NCBI GenBank assembly: GCA_002478225.1
Contig: DLMV01000080.1
Coordinates: forward strand, 119,467-127,785
Length of the DNA stretch: 8,319 bases
Direction of reading: 5' to 3'
Source of the DNA: Deltaproteobacteria bacterium UBA7527
Lineage (GTDB): Bacteria; Desulfobacterota; Syntrophorhabdia; Syntrophorhabdales; Syntrophorhabdaceae
Below, piece after piece: positions 6,722-8,319 of the stretch; position 1 is the first letter of the stretch, and each line of letters begins with the position of its first letter. The notes under the pieces are model-generated. The model did not search any database and was not told the DNA's origin. It saw only the letters and a program-made list of their open reading frames with translations. A program made the position numbers and the translations under genes.

Positions 6722-6750
6722 TTCATAGCACGTTCATCGAGGGCCGTCAA
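6722..6750 (-). promoter_or_regulatory. Putative promoter of the thioesterase gene, nearly leaderless
   Basis: On the minus strand, TTGACG (6745-6750) and TATGAA (6722-6727) are spaced by the ideal 17 nt. Only 6 nt separate the -10 element from the ATG. Transcription would therefore begin at or within a base or two of the start codon, giving a leaderless message. This fits the missing ribosome site, but the -10 match is only four of six. Confidence 0.35.
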
Positions 6751-6801
6751 TGGAGTCGTAAGGAGAAGCGGGGAAAAACGGTAATAGCAAAATTATTCTA
6801 T

Positions 6802-6812
6802 ATGTATTATAT
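6802..6812 (+). promoter_or_regulatory. 11-bp promoter-region motif upstream of fprA
   Basis: ATGTATTATAT lies 33 nt before the fprA ATG, in an AT-rich stretch (about 6781-6825) that is the likely promoter. It contains the -10-like TATTAT (6805-6810), but no clear -35 is found at 16-19 nt spacing. The same 11 bases occur in the same orientation upstream of the GYD gene (minus strand, 4924-4934), where they form part of the palindrome. Confidence 0.35.
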
Positions 6813-6845
6813 TAATGTTTAAAAGCACTTGAACGAGGAGGAAAC

Positions 6846-8060
6846 ATGAAACCTGTTGAGATCAAGCCTGGAATTTTTTGGGTAGGGGCAATTGATTGGG
6901 GCGTGAGGGATTTCCATGGATACATTACGCAGAACGGCACCACTTACAATAACTATCTTATCAATGATAAGCAGATAACCCTCGTTGATACGGTGAAGCA
7001 CGATTTTGACATGGTAACAATAGGGAACATCAGGAGGATAGTTGATCCTTCAAAAGTAACGAACCTCGTAATAAATCATATAGAGCCTGACCATGCAAGC
7101 GGCATCGGCACCGTTATGAGATATATGCCCGATGCTGTGATCTATATATCAGAGAAGGGAAAAAAGGGGCTTGAAAGATACTGCGATACGTCCAGGTGGA
7201 CCATAAAGGTAGTGAAGAACGGCGATACCCTGAACATTGGCAGATATACCCTCGTTTTTCTTGAGACGCCGATGCTCCACTGGCCCGATTCGATGGTTAC
7301 ATACGTGAAAGAGGCAAAGCTCCTTATCTCCCAGGACGCCTTCGGACAGCACATAGCGACCTCTTCGCGGTTTGATGATGAGTTTATTGAGTGTCATTCT
7401 GAATTTGAGCTCAACGACGCAGTAGCCGACTATTACGCGAATATCCTCATGCCTTTCGGGCAGTTGATCAAATCGAAGATCGATGAGATCGTCAGGCTCG
7501 GCATCGAGATCGACATGATCGCCCCTGACCACGGAATTATCTGGAGAAAGGATCCTGGAAAGATCATCCAGATGTACCTCGATATGGCAGGCGGAAAAGC
7601 TGATCAGCAGGTCGCTATTATTTACGATACTATGTGGCACAGCACCGAACTTATGACGATCCCGATCATGCAGGGGATCAAGGACGAAGGCGTTGACTGC
7701 AAGGTCATAAAATTGAGGGCCACACCGATGAGCGTGGCCATCAAAGAATTCTGGAGGTCGAGGGGATGCCTCATAGGGACGCCTACAATAAACAATGTTA
7801 TGTTCCCCTCAGTATCAGAGTTTTTGCACCACCTCGGAGGGCTTCGTCCAAAGAACAGGATCGTCGGCGCATTTGGGAGCTTCGGCTGGGGAGGCGGCGC
7901 GGTGAAGGAGGCATATGAATCATTGAAGCGCATGGGTCTCGAAATAGTAGAGCCGGGCGTACAGGCGCTGTATAAGCCTTCCGCCGATGACGAGAACCAG
8001 TGTTATGAATTCGGCAGGTCCTTTGCGCAAAAGGTAAAGGAGTATCACGGCAAGTTCTAA
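6846..8060 (+). CDS. fprA: A-type flavodiiron protein (O2 and/or NO reductase)
   Basis: Flavodiiron proteins reduce O2 to water, and many reduce NO to N2O, in the cytoplasm using electrons usually supplied by rubredoxin. The 404-residue protein has an N-terminal metallo-beta-lactamase-like diiron domain (about 1-250). The ligand set is complete: His78, Glu80 and Asp82 in NHIEPDHASG, His145 in MLHWPDSM, Asp164 in SQDAFG and His229 in APDHG. The flavodoxin domain (about 255-400) shows the FMN phosphate loop YDTMWHSTELM (260-270), GTPTINNVMFP (311-321) and GAFGSFGWGGGAVKE (341-355). There is no C-terminal rubredoxin or NAD(P)H-flavin reductase extension, so it is the minimal class and needs a separate electron donor, not visible here. 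AGGAGG (6836-6841) lies 4 nt before the ATG. O2 versus NO preference cannot be judged from sequence. Confidence 0.95.
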   Translation: MKPVEIKPGIFWVGAIDWGVRDFHGYITQNGTTYNNYLINDKQITLVDTVKHDFDMVTIGNIRRIVDPSKVTNLVINHIEPDHASGIGTVMRYMPDAVIYISEKGKKGLERYCDTSRWTIKVVKNGDTLNIGRYTLVFLETPMLHWPDSMVTYVKEAKLLISQDAFGQHIATSSRFDDEFIECHSEFELNDAVADYYANILMPFGQLIKSKIDEIVRLGIEIDMIAPDHGIIWRKDPGKIIQMYLDMAGGKADQQVAIIYDTMWHSTELMTIPIMQGIKDEGVDCKVIKLRATPMSVAIKEFWRSRGCLIGTPTINNVMFPSVSEFLHHLGGLRPKNRIVGAFGSFGWGGGAVKEAYESLKRMGLEIVEPGVQALYKPSADDENQCYEFGRSFAQKVKEYHGKF

Positions 8061-8103
8061 TAGCAGCACGGTAAAAAGAAAAAATCTTAAGGAGGGATAT
8101 CAC

Positions 8104-8319
8104 ATGTCAAAGACGGAGAAAAATCTTCAGGAGGCATTTGCCGGAGAATCACAGGCAAACAGAAAATACCTTGCCTTTGCAAAAAAGGCTGAAGAGGAAG
8201 GCTTCAAGCAGGCAGCCAAACTTTTCAGGGCTGCTGCTGAGGCAGAGACGATACACGCCCACAACCATTTAAGAGAATTGAAAGGCATAAAGAGCACAAA
8301 AGAGAACCTTCAGGAGGCC
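8104..8319 (+). CDS. Rubrerythrin, N-terminal part (truncated by window edge)
   Basis: The first 72 codons are present and the frame is still open at the window edge. The sequence opens MSKTEKNLQEAFAGESQANR, with Glu15 in the first helix and an ExxH pair (Glu48, His51) in AEAETIHAHNH. These match diiron ligands of the ferritin-like rubrerythrin four-helix bundle. Rubrerythrin is a cytoplasmic peroxidase that reduces hydrogen peroxide using rubredoxin-type electrons. The C-terminal rubredoxin domain, if present, lies beyond the window. AAGGAGGG (8089-8096) is a strong ribosome site 7 nt before the ATG. Only 43 nt separate it from the fprA stop with no terminator visible between, so the two are probably co-transcribed. 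Confidence 0.92.
   Translation, partial: MSKTEKNLQEAFAGESQANRKYLAFAKKAEEEGFKQAAKLFRAAAEAETIHAHNHLRELKGIKSTKENLQEA

Noticed and set aside
6800..6814. A palindromic operator at the fprA copy of the shared motif, equivalent to the GYD palindrome
   Set aside because: Only four of seven arm positions pair here, so the symmetry is not preserved; only the 11-mer itself is shared.
7149..7640. 163-codon open frame on the minus strand opposite fprA
   Set aside because: It lies entirely inside a well-supported gene with intact catalytic motifs, has no recognisable domain and no ribosome site that I can see. It is a codon-bias shadow.
8061..8103. Terminator or promoter between the flavodiiron and rubrerythrin genes
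   Set aside because: The 43-nt gap has an A-rich run and a strong ribosome site but no hairpin and no -35/-10 pair.

Overview
The window looks like chromosomal core sequence from a Gram-negative, probably anaerobic or microaerophilic bacterium. An outer-membrane secretin (PilQ) shows that there are two membranes. A flavodiiron protein followed by a rubrerythrin is the usual oxygen and peroxide detoxification kit of anaerobes. Base composition is moderate, and gene content and style resemble Nitrospirota or the former Deltaproteobacteria, but this placement is an inference. I see no insertion sequences, tRNA or rRNA genes, CRISPR array or obvious foreign DNA.

Left part (1-4613, + strand): the distal half of a type IV pilus assembly operon. 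It holds the likely last codons of pilN, then pilO, pilP and pilQ, each overlapping the next. A 431-residue exported protein follows with no gap after pilQ. I read it as FlgT/CsgG-like at the N-terminus with a PEGA-like C-terminus. A 23S rRNA pseudouridine synthase of the RluB/RluE type comes last. PilN, PilO and PilP form the inner-membrane and periplasmic alignment complex that connects to the PilQ channel. This PilQ is short and shows no AMIN domains, so the unknown exported protein is a good candidate for a secretin-associated part.

Middle (4615-6715): a small GYD-domain protein (- strand) and a CtpA-type S41 protease (+ strand) diverge from a 125-bp promoter region. A YbgC-like hotdog thioesterase (- strand) then converges on ctpA. 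The two tail-to-tail junctions are extremely tight: a 1-nt gap at 4614 and a 4-bp overlap at 6323-6326.

Right part (6716-8319): a 130-bp divergent region leads into a flavodiiron protein gene (fprA type). A rubrerythrin gene follows 43 nt later and runs off the window edge. The two probably form one oxidative-stress operon.

The least explained elements are the exported protein after PilQ, an 11-bp sequence shared by the promoters of the GYD gene and fprA, and a near-perfect 15-bp palindrome on the GYD gene's -10 region.
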